Source: Pseudomonas rustica (GTDB lineage Bacteria > Pseudomonadota > Gammaproteobacteria > Pseudomonadales > Pseudomonadaceae). Taken from it: DNA of 64,000 bases. Below the pieces are notes generated by a model that saw only the letters and a list, made by a program, of their open reading frames with translations, did no database searches and was not told the origin of the DNA. The position numbers and the translations under genes are program-made. Shown here one piece after another: positions 8,033 through 17,775 of the stretch (positions are counted from its first letter, which is position 1; every line of letters begins with the position of its first letter). The DNA is taken from the NCBI RefSeq assembly GCF_018336155.1, contig NZ_JAGYHF010000003.1:62001-126000 (forward strand), read 5' to 3'.

Positions 8033-8186
8033 AGGCAGTGTGGGGACACTGCGAACGAGGCTGGTGCGGTGATGAACGGCACCGGTCTTGCTCTGTTGTG
8101 CTCCAGACAGTCTTCGAGTGCTGCGCCGATTGATTGAAGTGGCGCGTCCAGGTGCTGGGCGCGTTTAAGACTGCTTGGAGGTCGAA

Positions 8187-8570
8187 TTGAACAAAGACAT
8201 GAAAATCCTCATCGTTGATGACTTCTCAACGATGCGGCGGATCATCAAGAACCTGCTGCGTGATCTTGGGTTCACCAACACCGTCGAGGCTGACGATGGC
8301 ACCACTGCCATTCCAGTGCTCAACAGCGGAAGCATCGACTTTCTGGTAACGGACTGGAACATGCCGGGCATGACCGGTATCGACCTGCTGCGTCACGTGC
8401 GTGCCGACGAAAAACTCAAGCACCTGCCGGTATTGATGGTGACTGCTGAAGCCAAGCGCGAGCAGATCATCGAAGCCGCTCAGGCCGGTGTGAACGGCTA
8501 CGTCGTCAAACCTTTCACGGCTCAGGCGCTGAAAGACAAAATCGAGAAGATTTTCGAACGCATCGGCTGA
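8187..8570 (+). CDS. cheY: Chemotaxis response regulator CheY
   Basis: 127 residues from a TTG start placed five bases after GGAGG; an in-frame ATG four codons later is the alternative. CheY carries the phosphate from CheA to the FliM switch. The acidic pair D11/D12, phosphoacceptor D56 (TDWNMPG), the conserved Thr of MVTAEA and the Lys of VVKPF are all present. It opens the cheY-Z-A-B cluster, 18 bases before cheZ. Confidence 0.95.
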   Translation: MNKDMKILIVDDFSTMRRIIKNLLRDLGFTNTVEADDGTTAIPVLNSGSIDFLVTDWNMPGMTGIDLLRHVRADEKLKHLPVLMVTAEAKREQIIEAAQAGVNGYVVKPFTAQALKDKIEKIFERIG

Positions 8571-8588
8571 TGAACGCGCGGGGGAGCT

Positions 8589-9377
8589 ATGGAGCATAAA
8601 GAATTTTCACAGGGCGATTTCGAGTCGACCCTGAAAAAACACGCGGTCGAACTAGTCGAGAGCCTTGAAAAAGGCAAGTTCGGCGACGCTGTGCAACTGA
8701 TCCATGAGCTCAATCAGACCCGAGACCGCGGCCTGTATCAGGAAGTGGGCAAGCTCACACGCGAACTGCACAGTGCGATCGTCAATTTCCAGATCGATCC
8801 GCACATGCCGCAGGCCGAGGAAGTGTCGCAAATCACCGACGCCACCGAACGTCTGGGCTATGTGGTCAAGCTGACGGAAGCTGCGGCCAACCGCACCATG
8901 GATCTGGTGGAAAGCGCCACGCCGGTGGTCAATGGTCTGGCTGAAGAAGCCCAGGCTCTGAGCACGGATTGGGGCCGGTTCATGCGCCGCGAAGTCGGGG
9001 CTGAAGAGTTCCGCGAACTGGCGCGCCGGGTCGACGGTTTTCTGTCGCGCAGCCACACGGGCAACCGTGCGGTGTCGAGCAATCTCAACGACATTCTGCT
9101 GGCCCAGGATTACCAGGACCTCACCGGTCAGGTGATCAAACGCGTGACCCAACTGGTCACCGAAGTCGAAAGCAATTTGCTCAAACTCGTACTCATGGCC
9201 AGTCAGGTGGACCGCTTTGCGGGCATCGAACATGACCGCGCCGCGATGCTTGCAGAAAAAGATCCACAAAAACATCTCTCGCAGGGTGAAGGTCCGCAGA
9301 TTCATGCCGATAAACGAGAAGACGTTGTGTCCGGTCAGGACGATGTGGACGATTTGTTATCCAGCCTTGGATTTTGA
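8589..9377 (+). CDS. cheZ: CheY-P phosphatase CheZ
   Basis: 262 residues, mostly long helices. CheZ dephosphorylates CheY-P. The active region contains DILLAQDYQDLTGQVIKRV (about residues 167-185), with the catalytic Gln in the DYQDLTGQ motif. The extreme C-terminus, DVDDLLSSLGF, is the amphipathic CheY-binding tail, separated by a charged flexible linker. The gene sits between cheY and cheA as in other polar-flagellate gammaproteobacteria. Confidence 0.95.
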   Translation: MEHKEFSQGDFESTLKKHAVELVESLEKGKFGDAVQLIHELNQTRDRGLYQEVGKLTRELHSAIVNFQIDPHMPQAEEVSQITDATERLGYVVKLTEAAANRTMDLVESATPVVNGLAEEAQALSTDWGRFMRREVGAEEFRELARRVDGFLSRSHTGNRAVSSNLNDILLAQDYQDLTGQVIKRVTQLVTEVESNLLKLVLMASQVDRFAGIEHDRAAMLAEKDPQKHLSQGEGPQIHADKREDVVSGQDDVDDLLSSLGF

Positions 9378-9413
9378 GTTTAGGTTTTTAGACCTGTTAG
9401 GAGCACCCCATTA

Positions 9414-11648
9414 ATGAGCTTCGGCGCCGATGAAGAGATCCTTCAGGATTTCCTGGTTGAGGCCGGCGAGATTCTTGAGCAACTGTCCGAGCAACTGGTC
9501 GAGCTGGAAAGCCGACCGGATGACGCGGATCTGCTCAATGCAATTTTTCGCGGTTTCCACACTGTAAAAGGGGGCGCCGGCTTCCTTCAGCTCAATGAGC
9601 TGGTGGAGTGCTGTCACATCGCCGAAAACGTGTTCGACATCCTGCGCAAGGGTGAGCGTCGCGTTGATGCAGAACTGATGGACGTGGTGCTGGAAGCACT
9701 GGACGCGGTGAACAGCATGTTCACTGAGGTGCGTGAACGCGCACCGATCACCGCTGCAACGCCTGAGCTGCTGGCAGCGCTGGCACGTCTGGCCGAGCCG
9801 CAATCGGCGGATGCCGTCGCGGTCGAAGAAGTCGTTGAAGCCCCGGTCGCGGAAAGCGATTCGGGCGACATCACCGACAACGAATTTGAACAACTGCTGG
9901 ACTCGCTGAATGCCGTCAAGGCACAAGCCGAAGCCCCGCCAGCGCCGGTGGCCGATAGCTCGGCCAGCGATGAAATCACCGACGCCGAATTCGAGTCGTT
10001 GCTGGATCAACTGCACGGCAAAGGCCAGTTCGCGCCGGACGCCGTAGCGGCGACGCCAGCGGCTCCGGTTGCTCCGGCAGCGGGCGACAGCTCGGACATC
10101 ACCGACGACGAATTTGAAGCGTTGCTCGATCAGTTGCACGGCAAAGGCAACTTCGCCGTCGAAGCGCTGGAGTCGGCGATTGCCTCGGCACCTGCGCCTG
10201 CTGCTCCAGCGGCCGCGGCTGCCGGCAGCGATTTGATCAGCGATCATGAATTCGAATCGCTGCTCGACGAATTGCACGGCAAAGGCAAATTCACCGATGT
10301 CGGCGCCGCCTCAGCGGGCAGCGCTTCGACGGTGGCCACGCCAGTCGCCAAGGCTCCAGCCGCTGCGGCGCCGAAACCCGTCGCCAAGCCTGAGCCAAAA
10401 GCCGAAGCACCCAAAGCTGCTGCACCGGCTCCGGCCCGTGCACCGACAACACCGCCACCGGAAAAACCGGCGAGCGAAGCCGAGACCACCGTGCGCGTCG
10501 ATACCGCACGTCTCGACGAAATCATGAACATGGTCGGCGAGCTGGTACTGGTGCGTAACCGTCTGGTGCGCCTGGGCTTGAACAGCGGCGACGAAGCCAT
10601 GCAAAAGGCTGTGTCGAACCTCGATGTGGTCACCGCTGACCTGCAAACCGCAGTGATGAAAACGCGGATGCAGCCGATCAAGAAAGTCTTCGGGCGCTTC
10701 CCGCGTCTGGTTCGCGACCTGGCCCGTCAGCTGAAAAAAGAGATCAATCTGGAGCTGGTCGGCGAAGAAACCGACCTCGACAAAAACCTCGTCGAGGCCC
10801 TGGCCGATCCGCTGGTCCACTTGGTGCGTAACGCTGTCGACCACGGCATCGAGTCGCCGGAAGAACGCGAAGCGTCGGGCAAGGCCCGTGGCGGTCGTGT
10901 GGTGCTGGCCGCCGAGCAAGAAGGCGATCACATCCTGCTGTCGATTTCCGATGACGGCAAAGGCATGGATCCGAACGTGCTGCGCGCCATCGCGGTAAAA
11001 CGCGGGGTGATGGACAAAGACGCGGCCGATCGCCTCAGCGATACCGAGTGCTACAACCTGATCTTCGCTCCGGGTTTCTCGACCAAGACCGAGATCTCCG
11101 ACGTCTCCGGCCGCGGTGTCGGCATGGACGTGGTGAAGACCAAGATTTCCCAGCTCAACGGTTCGATCAACATCTACTCGACCAAGGGCCAGGGCTCGAA
11201 GATTGTCATCAAGGTGCCGCTGACGCTGGCGATCATGCCGACGTTGATGGTCATGCTCGGCAATCAGGCGTTCGCGTTCCCGCTGGTCAACGTCAACGAA
11301 ATTTTCCACCTCGACCTGTCGACCACCAACGTCGTCGACGGCCAGGAAGTGGTGATCGTGCGGGACAAGGCGCTGCCATTGTTCTACCTCAAGCGCTGGC
11401 TGGTCAGCTCCGCCGCTCACGAAGAGCAGCGCGAAGGCCATGTGGTGATCCTTTCGGTGGGCACTCAGCGGATCGGCTTCGTCGTCGATCAACTGGTCGG
11501 CCAGGAAGAAGTGGTCATCAAGCCATTGGGCAAAATGCTGCAGGGCACTCCGGGCATGTCCGGCGCCACCATCACCGGTGACGGCCGCATCGCGCTGATT
11601 CTCGATGTTCCAAGCATGCTCAAGCGTTACGCCGCACGGCGTATTTGA
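9414..11648 (+). CDS. cheA: Chemotaxis histidine kinase CheA
   Basis: 744 residues. CheA autophosphorylates on the P1 His and passes phosphate to CheY and CheB. P1 has [11 protein letters not shown] with H49. A long Ala/Pro-rich linker (about 130-360) carries four copies of a short acidic motif ([32 protein letters not shown] and two more). Dimerisation follows from about 362 ([20 protein letters not shown]), then the ATPase with N-box [12 protein letters not shown] and G-box DDGKGM, and a C-terminal CheW-like P5. I see no clear P2 domain; the repeats occupy that position. Confidence 0.97.
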   Translation: MSFGADEEILQDFLVEAGEILEQLSEQLVELESRPDDADLLNAIFRGFHTVKGGAGFLQLNELVECCHIAENVFDILRKGERRVDAELMDVVLEALDAVNSMFTEVRERAPITAATPELLAALARLAEPQSADAVAVEEVVEAPVAESDSGDITDNEFEQLLDSLNAVKAQAEAPPAPVADSSASDEITDAEFESLLDQLHGKGQFAPDAVAATPAAPVAPAAGDSSDITDDEFEALLDQLHGKGNFAVEALESAIASAPAPAAPAAAAAGSDLISDHEFESLLDELHGKGKFTDVGAASAGSASTVATPVAKAPAAAAPKPVAKPEPKAEAPKAAAPAPARAPTTPPPEKPASEAETTVRVDTARLDEIMNMVGELVLVRNRLVRLGLNSGDEAMQKAVSNLDVVTADLQTAVMKTRMQPIKKVFGRFPRLVRDLARQLKKEINLELVGEETDLDKNLVEALADPLVHLVRNAVDHGIESPEEREASGKARGGRVVLAAEQEGDHILLSISDDGKGMDPNVLRAIAVKRGVMDKDAADRLSDTECYNLIFAPGFSTKTEISDVSGRGVGMDVVKTKISQLNGSINIYSTKGQGSKIVIKVPLTLAIMPTLMVMLGNQAFAFPLVNVNEIFHLDLSTTNVVDGQEVVIVRDKALPLFYLKRWLVSSAAHEEQREGHVVILSVGTQRIGFVVDQLVGQEEVVIKPLGKMLQGTPGMSGATITGDGRIALILDVPSMLKRYAARRI

Positions 11649-11697
11649 ATCCGGGGCGGCGGGGCGATCACGCTCCGCTGCACCTAATGGAGTGTTT

Positions 11698-12864
11698 ATG
11701 GCAGTCAAAGTCCTGGTGGTGGACGATTCGGGTTTTTTCCGCCGCCGCGTCTCGGAAATTCTTTCAGCGGATCCGAGCATCCAGGTGGTCGGCACCGCCA
11801 CCAACGGTAAAGAGGCCATCGATCAGGCACTGGCGCTCAAGCCGGACGTGATCACCATGGACTACGAGATGCCCATGATGGACGGCATCACGGCGGTGCG
11901 GCACATCATGCAGCGCTGCCCGACTCCGGTGTTGATGTTCTCCTCGCTGACCCACGAAGGCGCTCGGGTCACCCTCGATGCGCTGGACGCCGGCGCGGTG
12001 GATTTCCTGCCGAAGAATTTCGAAGACATCTCGCGCAATCCCGAGAAGGTCAAACAACTGCTGTGCGAAAAGGTGCACAGCATCTCGCGCAGTAATCGTC
12101 GTTTCAGTGCTTACAGTGCGCCGGCTCCAGTGGCTGCGCCTGCACCTGCGCCGACGCCTGCTCCGACTGCATCAAGTTTCAGTAGCCACAGCAGCAGCCA
12201 CAGCAGCAGCGCTGCGGTGCGTCCAGCGCCAGCGCCTGTGCATGCTCCGGTTGCAACCCGTGCACCGGCCGCCAGCGCTTCGTCGCCGGCACCGAAACGC
12301 AAGGCTTACAAACTGGTTGCCATCGGCACCTCGACGGGCGGCCCGGTTGCGCTGCAACGGGTGTTGACTCAGTTGCCAGCGAACTTCCCGGCACCGATCG
12401 TGTTGATCCAGCACATGCCGGCGGCGTTCACCAAAGCGTTTGCCGAGCGTCTCGACAAGCTCTGCCGCATCACCGTCAAGGAAGCCGAGGATGGCGACAT
12501 CCTGCGTCCGGGGCTGGCGTTGCTGGCGCCGGGTGGCAAGCAAATGATGATCGACGGCCGTGGCGCGGTGAAGATTCTGCCGGGCGACGAGCGTCTGAAT
12601 TACAAGCCGTGCGTGGACATCACGTTCGGCTCTGCGGCCAAGTCCTACGGTGACAAAGTTCTGGCGGTGGTGCTCACCGGCATGGGCGCTGACGGCCGTG
12701 AAGGCGCGCGTTTGCTCAAGCAGGGCGGCAGCTCGATCTGGGCGCAGGACGAAGCCAGTTGCGTGATCTACGGCATGCCGATGGCCATCGTCAAAGCTGA
12801 CCTCGCCGACGCGGTGTACAGCCTGGACGAGATCGGCAAGCACATCGTCGAGGCGTGTATCTGA
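11698..12864 (+). CDS. cheB: Chemotaxis methylesterase/response regulator CheB
   Basis: 388 residues from the ATG after AATGGAG. CheB removes methyl groups from, and deamidates, chemoreceptors. The receiver domain has D9/D10 and phosphoacceptor D55. A low-complexity linker of Ala/Pro and Ser/His (about 141-199) joins it to the esterase domain, with catalytic S212 (GTSTGG), H239 (IQHMP) and D332 (GMGADG). The stop overlaps the motC start by one base. Confidence 0.96.
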   Translation: MAVKVLVVDDSGFFRRRVSEILSADPSIQVVGTATNGKEAIDQALALKPDVITMDYEMPMMDGITAVRHIMQRCPTPVLMFSSLTHEGARVTLDALDAGAVDFLPKNFEDISRNPEKVKQLLCEKVHSISRSNRRFSAYSAPAPVAAPAPAPTPAPTASSFSSHSSSHSSSAAVRPAPAPVHAPVATRAPAASASSPAPKRKAYKLVAIGTSTGGPVALQRVLTQLPANFPAPIVLIQHMPAAFTKAFAERLDKLCRITVKEAEDGDILRPGLALLAPGGKQMMIDGRGAVKILPGDERLNYKPCVDITFGSAAKSYGDKVLAVVLTGMGADGREGARLLKQGGSSIWAQDEASCVIYGMPMAIVKADLADAVYSLDEIGKHIVEACI

Positions 12865-13604
12865 TGGATGTTTTAAGCCTTATCGGGATCATCATGGCGT
12901 TCGTCGCCATCATCGGCGGCAACTACCTTGAGGGCGGCCACATCGGTGCGCTGGCCAACGGTCCTGCCGCGTTGATCGTCCTCGGCGGCACCGTCGGCGC
13001 GGCGCTGCTGCAATCGCCGATGAGCGCGTTCAAACGCGCCATGCAGATTCTGGCGTGGATTCTGTTTCCGCCCCGGGTTGATCTGGCCGGCGGCATCGAC
13101 CGTGTCGTCAACTGGAGCCTCACCGCGCGCAAGGAAGGCCTGCTGGGTCTGGAAGGCGTGGCCGATGCCGAACCGGATAATTACTCGCGCAAAGGCCTGC
13201 AACTGCTGGTCGATGGCGCCGAGCCGGAAGCGATTCGCAGCATCCTCGAAGTGGATTTCTACACCCAGGAAGCGCGCGATATCGAAGCCGCGAAAGTCTT
13301 CGAAAGCATGGGCGGTTACGCGCCCACCATCGGCATCATCGGTGCGGTGATGGGCCTGATCCACGTGATGGGCAATCTGGCCGATCCGACGCAACTGGGC
13401 AGCGGTATCGCCGTGGCATTCGTCGCCACCATTTACGGTGTCGCCAGTGCCAACCTGGTGTTGTTGCCGGTGGCGGCCAAGCTGAAGGCAATCGCGTTGC
13501 GGCAGTCGCGTTATCGCGAAATGTTGTTGGAAGGGATCCTGTCGATCGCCGAAGGTGAAAACCCTCGCTCCATTGAGTTGAAGCTGCAAGGCTTCATGGA
13601 TTAA
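12864..13604 (+). CDS. motC: Flagellar stator protein MotC (MotA family)
   Basis: 246 residues with four membrane helices; the C-terminal half holds GGYAPTIGIIGAVMGLIHVM, the conserved MotA/TolQ/ExbB pore region. It is the MotA-type subunit of the second, proton-driven stator of Pseudomonas (with MotD); the primary motAB pair is elsewhere. The ATG overlaps the cheB TGA, and motD follows after 12 bases. The Pro of the NP-like segment and the cytoplasmic torque loop look intact. Confidence 0.93.
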   Translation: MDVLSLIGIIMAFVAIIGGNYLEGGHIGALANGPAALIVLGGTVGAALLQSPMSAFKRAMQILAWILFPPRVDLAGGIDRVVNWSLTARKEGLLGLEGVADAEPDNYSRKGLQLLVDGAEPEAIRSILEVDFYTQEARDIEAAKVFESMGGYAPTIGIIGAVMGLIHVMGNLADPTQLGSGIAVAFVATIYGVASANLVLLPVAAKLKAIALRQSRYREMLLEGILSIAEGENPRSIELKLQGFMD

Positions 13605-13616
13605 GGGAATAACCTC

Positions 13617-14507
13617 ATGGCTCGTCGTCGCCACCAGGAAGAACACGTCAACCACGAGCGCTGGCTGGTGTCCTACGCGGATTTCATCACCTTGCTGTTC
13701 GCGTTCTTCGTGGTGATGTACTCGATTTCGTCGATCAACGAAGGCAAGTACAAAGAAATTTCCGAAGCGCTGGTCGGTGTTTTCAAAGACTCCGACCGTG
13801 CGCTCAAACCGATTCCGATCGGTGATGAGCGACCGAAAACCACCACTCCGGCCAAGCCGCTGGTCAAGGATGCCGAGCAGATTGATGCCGGTATCGCCGG
13901 GGCCAGCGATCCGCTGAAAAGCATCTCCGATGACATCAGCGCCGCGTTCGGCGACTTGATCGCGTCCAACCAGATGACCGTGCGCGGCAACGAGTTGTGG
14001 GTCGAGATCGAACTCAATTCCAGCCTGTTGTTCGGCAGCGGCGACGCCATGCCGAGCGATATCGCGTTCAACATCATCGACAAGGTCGCGGCGATTCTGA
14101 AACCGTTCGATAACCCGATTCACGTCGAAGGCTTCACCGATGATCAACCGATCCGCACCGCGCAGTACCCGACCAACTGGGAGCTGTCCTCGGCGCGTTC
14201 GGCGAGCATCGTGCGCATGCTGGCGATGCAGGGTGTGAACCCTGGCCGGTTGGCGTCGGTGGGTTACGGTGAGTTTCAACCGGTGGCGAACAACGCCACC
14301 GTTGAGGGCCGCGCGAAGAATCGTCGGGTGGTGTTGGTGGTGTCGCGCAATCTCGATGTCCGCCGCAGCCTGACGGGCACCGGGACGGCCAATGCGCAAC
14401 CGGACGCCGCGTTGAAGCGCGCTGGCACACAAACTGCACCGACCCCGGTCAAGACGCCGGGACGCGAGAGTGCCGTCAATTCTCCGTCACCCGCATTAAC
14501 ACGCTGA
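13617..14507 (+). CDS. motD: Flagellar stator protein MotD (MotB family)
   Basis: 296 residues. One N-terminal membrane helix carries the channel aspartate in RWLVSYADFITLLFAFFVVM. A linker and a C-terminal OmpA-like peptidoglycan-binding domain follow (IHVEGFTDDQPIRT, SSARSASIVRMLAMQGVNP, GRAKNRRVVLVV; about 150-250). The last 45 residues are Pro/Thr/Ala-rich and probably disordered. It pairs with MotC, just upstream. Confidence 0.93.
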   Translation: MARRRHQEEHVNHERWLVSYADFITLLFAFFVVMYSISSINEGKYKEISEALVGVFKDSDRALKPIPIGDERPKTTTPAKPLVKDAEQIDAGIAGASDPLKSISDDISAAFGDLIASNQMTVRGNELWVEIELNSSLLFGSGDAMPSDIAFNIIDKVAAILKPFDNPIHVEGFTDDQPIRTAQYPTNWELSSARSASIVRMLAMQGVNPGRLASVGYGEFQPVANNATVEGRAKNRRVVLVVSRNLDVRRSLTGTGTANAQPDAALKRAGTQTAPTPVKTPGRESAVNSPSPALTR

Positions 14508-14550
14508 GCTATGTCTCGGTCGAGCATATCGGCCGGGAGGAACGAACCGA

Positions 14551-15339
14551 ATGAGAGTCTGGGCAGTCGCCAATCAAAAGGGTGGTGTCGGTAAAACCAC
14601 ATCTTCCATCGCTTTAGCCGGGTTGCTGGCCGAGGCGGGCAAGCGCGTGGTTGTGGTCGATCTCGACCCGCACGGCTCGATGACCAGCTATTTCGGCTAC
14701 GACCCCGACAGCCTGGAACACAGCAACTACGACCTGTTTCTGCACAAGGGCAGCGTGCCGCAAGGCCTGCCGGGGCAGTTGCTGTTGTCGACCAGTGACG
14801 AACGTATTTCACTGTTGCCGTCGAGCACCGCACTGGCGACCCTTGAGCGGCAGTCGCCGGGGCAGAGTGGCCTCGGTCTGGTGATCGCCAAGAGTCTGGC
14901 GCAACTGTGGCAGGACTTCGATTACGCGATCATCGACAGCCCGCCGTTGCTCGGTGTGCTGATGGTCAACGCGCTGGCCGCGAGTCAGCAACTGGTGATC
15001 CCGGTGCAGACCGAACACCTCGCCGTCAAAGGCCTGGAGCGCATGGTCAACACGCTGGCGATGATCAACCGTTCACGCAAACAGGCGCTGCCGTTCAGTA
15101 TTGTGCCGACGCTGTTTGATCGCCGTACGCAGGCGTCGCTGGGTACTTTGCGCGTGCTGCGCGACAAATTTCCGGAAGAGATCTGGCAAGGTTACATCCC
15201 GGTCGATACGCGCCTGCGTGACGCCAGCCGTGCCGGAGTAACGCCTTCGCAATTCGACGGCAAGAGCCGTGGCGTTCTCGCTTACCGCGCGCTGCTCAAG
15301 CATCTGCTGGCGCAGCAACTTGTCGCGCAGGTGGCCTGA
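14551..15339 (+). CDS. parC: ParA-like ATPase ParC of the chemotaxis cluster
   Basis: 262 residues. The deviant Walker A KGGVGKT is at residues 10-16, then VVVDLDPHGSMTSYFG and IIDSPPLLGVL. Homologues at this position in Vibrio and Pseudomonas che operons (ParC) place the chemosensory array at the cell pole and act with the CheW-domain protein encoded next. The operon position after motD and before the ParP-like gene supports this role over plasmid or chromosome partition; no parB-like gene is near. Confidence 0.88.
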   Translation: MRVWAVANQKGGVGKTTSSIALAGLLAEAGKRVVVVDLDPHGSMTSYFGYDPDSLEHSNYDLFLHKGSVPQGLPGQLLLSTSDERISLLPSSTALATLERQSPGQSGLGLVIAKSLAQLWQDFDYAIIDSPPLLGVLMVNALAASQQLVIPVQTEHLAVKGLERMVNTLAMINRSRKQALPFSIVPTLFDRRTQASLGTLRVLRDKFPEEIWQGYIPVDTRLRDASRAGVTPSQFDGKSRGVLAYRALLKHLLAQQLVAQVA

Positions 15340-15353
15340 ATGACTTTGACTTG

Positions 15354-15444
15354 TGTAGGAGCTGCCGCAGGCTGCGATCTTTTGATCTCGCTGTGTGGCC
15401 TCCTTGAAAAGAGCAAAAGATCGCAACCTGCGGCAGCTCCTACA
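15354..15444. repeat. REP pair, family C, copy 2, inside the chemotaxis operon
   Basis: Inverted units of TGTAGGAGCTGCCGCAGGCT and its complement with GCGATCTTTTGA inner flanks. It fills nearly all of the 116 bases between parC and parP and is the only REP inside the flagellar-chemotaxis transcription unit. Such stem-loops can stabilise upstream mRNA and lower downstream expression; that effect is not shown here. Confidence 0.9.
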
Positions 15445-15455
15445 GAGGGCTGCGC

Positions 15456-16370
15456 ATGAATCGGCCGGTGAAGCTGACTTCGCGTCCGCAGTTGGCGTTG
15501 CAGTCTTATCTGGAGGATTTACTCAATGATCTTCCGGAAGAATTGCCGGCGGTAGTCGAAGCGCAGCCTGAGGCGCTGGATGAGTTTCAGGCAGCCGTGC
15601 TGGAAGAGCAGGCGCGTGATGCGCAAAAGGCTGCCGCACCGGTTGCCGCACCTGCCGCAGCGCCTGTTGCCAAGGCCCCTGTGGCGTTGATTGAAGAAAC
15701 GCGCGCGTCGGTTTCTACGTTGGCGCCGTTGCTGCAAACACAACTGCTGACAGTGCCGGAACCCACGGCGCCTGAGCCTGAGCCTGAAATTGAAGCGCCG
15801 GCGCCACAGACACTGATTCCGCCCGTGGTGGAAGTGCATCTGCCGCCAAGCAATACTCCGCCACCAGTGGAAACCGATGGCCGCCCGGCGTGGGCCGCGG
15901 ATGCGTTCGAATGCCTGCTGTTCGACGTTGCCGGGCTGACCCTGGCGGTGCCGCTGGTGTGCCTCGGTTCGATCTATTCGCTGGCCGGGCAAGAGCTGAC
16001 GCCGCTGTTCGGTCAGCCGGAGTGGTTCCTCGGCATTCTGCCGAGTCAGGCCGGTAATTTGAAAGTCCTGGACACCGCGCGCTGGGTCATGCCGGATCGC
16101 TATCGCGATGACTTCCGTCAGGGCTTGCAGTACGTGATTTCGGTACAAGGTTACGAGTGGGGGCTGGCGGTGCACCAGGTCAGCCGCTCGTTGCGTCTGG
16201 ATCCGAATGAAATCAAATGGAGAAGTCACCGGGGTCAGCGGCCATGGCTCGCCGGCACCGTGATTGAACACATGTGCGCCTTGCTCGATGTCGCTGCACT
16301 GGCCGAGTTGATCGCCAGCGGCGGGGCGAAGCACATGTCCGGCAGTAAGCCGAACCACAAACCGACATAA
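15456..16370 (+). CDS. parP: CheW-domain protein ParP
   Basis: 304 residues. The first ~145 residues are a low-complexity Ala/Pro/Glu linker. A CheW-like domain follows from FECLLFDVAGLTLAVPLVCLG to the end. In other polar flagellates ParP links ParC to CheA and receptors and protects arrays from disassembly. The sequence fits the family (ParC-binding N-terminal tail MNRPVKLTSRPQLALQSYLE, C-terminal CheW fold), though the ParC contact itself is inferred. cheW follows after a 73-base gap. Confidence 0.87.
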   Translation: MNRPVKLTSRPQLALQSYLEDLLNDLPEELPAVVEAQPEALDEFQAAVLEEQARDAQKAAAPVAAPAAAPVAKAPVALIEETRASVSTLAPLLQTQLLTVPEPTAPEPEPEIEAPAPQTLIPPVVEVHLPPSNTPPPVETDGRPAWAADAFECLLFDVAGLTLAVPLVCLGSIYSLAGQELTPLFGQPEWFLGILPSQAGNLKVLDTARWVMPDRYRDDFRQGLQYVISVQGYEWGLAVHQVSRSLRLDPNEIKWRSHRGQRPWLAGTVIEHMCALLDVAALAELIASGGAKHMSGSKPNHKPT

Positions 16371-16443
16371 CAGACAGTACCGGCGTACAAATGCCGGCGA
16401 CGAAACATAAACCGCCACACGCGGTACTTCGAGGGGCTAGGGT

Positions 16444-16929
16444 ATGAACGACAAGGCGACGGCGGCAAAGGGTTCTGAAGATCCGATCCTGCAATGGGTA
16501 ACCTTCAAGCTGGACAACGAAACCTACGGCATCAACGTGATGCGCGTTCAGGAAGTGCTGCGCTACACCGAGATCGCTCCGGTGCCGGGCGCGCCGAGCT
16601 ACGTGCTGGGCATCATCAACCTGCGCGGTAACGTCGTCACCGTGATCGACACTCGCCAGCGCTTCGGCCTGATGAATGCCGAGATCAGCGACAACACCCG
16701 CATCGTCATCATCGAAGCCGACAAGCAAGTCGTTGGCATCATGGTCGACAGCGTGGCCGAAGTGGTTTACCTGCGTCAGTCGGAAATCGAGACCGCGCCG
16801 AACGTCGGCAACGAAGAGTCGGCCAAGTTTATCCAGGGCGTGTGCAACAAGAACGGCGAGCTGCTGATTCTGGTCGAACTGGACAAGATGATGAGCGAAG
16901 AAGAATGGTCGGATCTGGAGAACATCTGA
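16444..16929 (+). CDS. cheW: Chemotaxis coupling protein CheW
   Basis: 161 residues, a single CheW domain linking receptors to CheA. Typical segments are WVTFKLDNETYGINVMRVQE, GAPSYVLGIINLRGNVVTVI and the C-terminal VELDKMMSEEEW. The stop codon is directly followed by the TTG start of the DUF2802 gene. Confidence 0.96.
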   Translation: MNDKATAAKGSEDPILQWVTFKLDNETYGINVMRVQEVLRYTEIAPVPGAPSYVLGIINLRGNVVTVIDTRQRFGLMNAEISDNTRIVIIEADKQVVGIMVDSVAEVVYLRQSEIETAPNVGNEESAKFIQGVCNKNGELLILVELDKMMSEEEWSDLENI

Positions 16930-17322
16930 TTGATTCTTGAAGTCGCGGTCATTGTCCTGTTCCTCTTCTGGGCAGGCACGCTGGCAATGTTTCTGGCGTA
17001 CATCAAGGCGCAGAAGCTAATCGCTGCGCAACAGGCCCAGGGCGATGCGCTGCGTGATCAGCGCATCAAAGACCTGGCCAAACGCGTCGACGACTACCAG
17101 AACGGCAACGTGCGCATGGGCGAAGCCCTGCACGAGCTGCGCTCGGTCGTCGCGCCGTTGCCGGACAAGCTTGTTGCATTGGAACAACGCGACCCCTCGA
17201 GCCTGTCATTCGCCCAAGCGGCGAAACTGGTGGGGATGGGCGCGAGCGTTGATGAACTGACTCAGTCGTGCGGGTTGACCCAGGCTGAGGCGGAGTTGAT
17301 GCGCAAACTTCACAAAAACTGA
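16930..17322 (+). CDS. DUF2802 membrane-anchored protein
   Basis: 130 residues starting at a TTG immediately after the cheW stop. There is one N-terminal membrane helix (ILEVAVIVLFLFWAGTLAMFLAYI), then a charged, probably coiled-coil segment (ALRDQRIKDLAKRVDDYQNG) and a C-terminal helix-turn-helix-like stretch (FAQAAKLVGMGASVDELTQS). The function is unknown to me. Its constant place at the end of Pseudomonas chemotaxis clusters suggests a link to motility, which is inference from context. Confidence 0.82.
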   Translation: MILEVAVIVLFLFWAGTLAMFLAYIKAQKLIAAQQAQGDALRDQRIKDLAKRVDDYQNGNVRMGEALHELRSVVAPLPDKLVALEQRDPSSLSFAQAAKLVGMGASVDELTQSCGLTQAEAELMRKLHKN

Positions 17323-17334
17323 TTGTCGTACCGG

Positions 17335-17447
17335 GATCGTTCCCACGCTCTGCGTGGGAATGCATCTTGGGACGCTCCGCGTTCCGCCTGTGAAATGTGA
17401 CGCAGAGCGTCACGGGCGGCGTTCCCACGCAGAGCGTGGGAACGATC
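17335..17447. repeat. REP pair, family A, copy 3
   Basis: Starts GATCGTTCCCACGCTCTGCG and ends with its complement. It lies between the convergent DUF2802 and FlhB-like genes, and the stop codon of the latter (17446-17448) is formed by the edge of the repeat. Confidence 0.9.
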
Positions 17448-17775
17448 AATAATCATCCCCGCGCTCGGTGATGTCCTTCTCCACCATCGGCGCCTCCGGA
17501 TCCTGCCCTTCGGGGAATTTTCCCTTCAGATTCCACGCAAACGCGATGATCTCGGCGATCGTGCGGTACAGCTCCTCGGGGATGCTGTCGCCCAATTCCA
17601 TCCGCGCCAACAAGCGCACCAGCTCGGCGTTCTCGTAGATCGGCACTTCGCAGTCGCGGGCGATGCGCAGGATTTCTTCGGCCAGTTCGTCGTCACCTTT
17701 GGCGGTGAGGGTCGGGGCGTGGTTACCGTCGTATTTGAGGGCGATGGCCTGGCGTGGGGCGGTGGAATCGTTCAT
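17446..17775 (-). CDS. FlhB C-domain-like export switch protein (FlhX type)
   Basis: 109 residues matching only the cytoplasmic domain of FlhB/YscU-type switch proteins (AIALKYDGNHAPTLTAKGDD, AEEILRIARDCEVPIYENAE, LVRLLARMELGDSIPEELY). It has no membrane helices. The autocleavage motif NPTH is not recognisable; the equivalent stretch reads YDGNHAPTL. Such free-standing domains can substitute for part of FlhB in some bacteria. It overlaps the fliK stop (ATGA), so it is probably translated with fliK and acts on hook-length switching; that link is inferred. Confidence 0.85.
   Translation of the reverse strand: MNDSTAPRQAIALKYDGNHAPTLTAKGDDELAEEILRIARDCEVPIYENAELVRLLARMELGDSIPEELYRTIAEIIAFAWNLKGKFPEGQDPEAPMVEKDITERGDDY

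Noticed and set aside
8033..8186. FliA-type promoter before cheY
   Set aside because: A GCGCCGATTG resembles the -10 element, but no TAAA-type -35 lies at the right distance.
15354..15444. Intrinsic terminator between parC and parP
   Set aside because: The stem is a standard REP pair without a T-run in terminator position.
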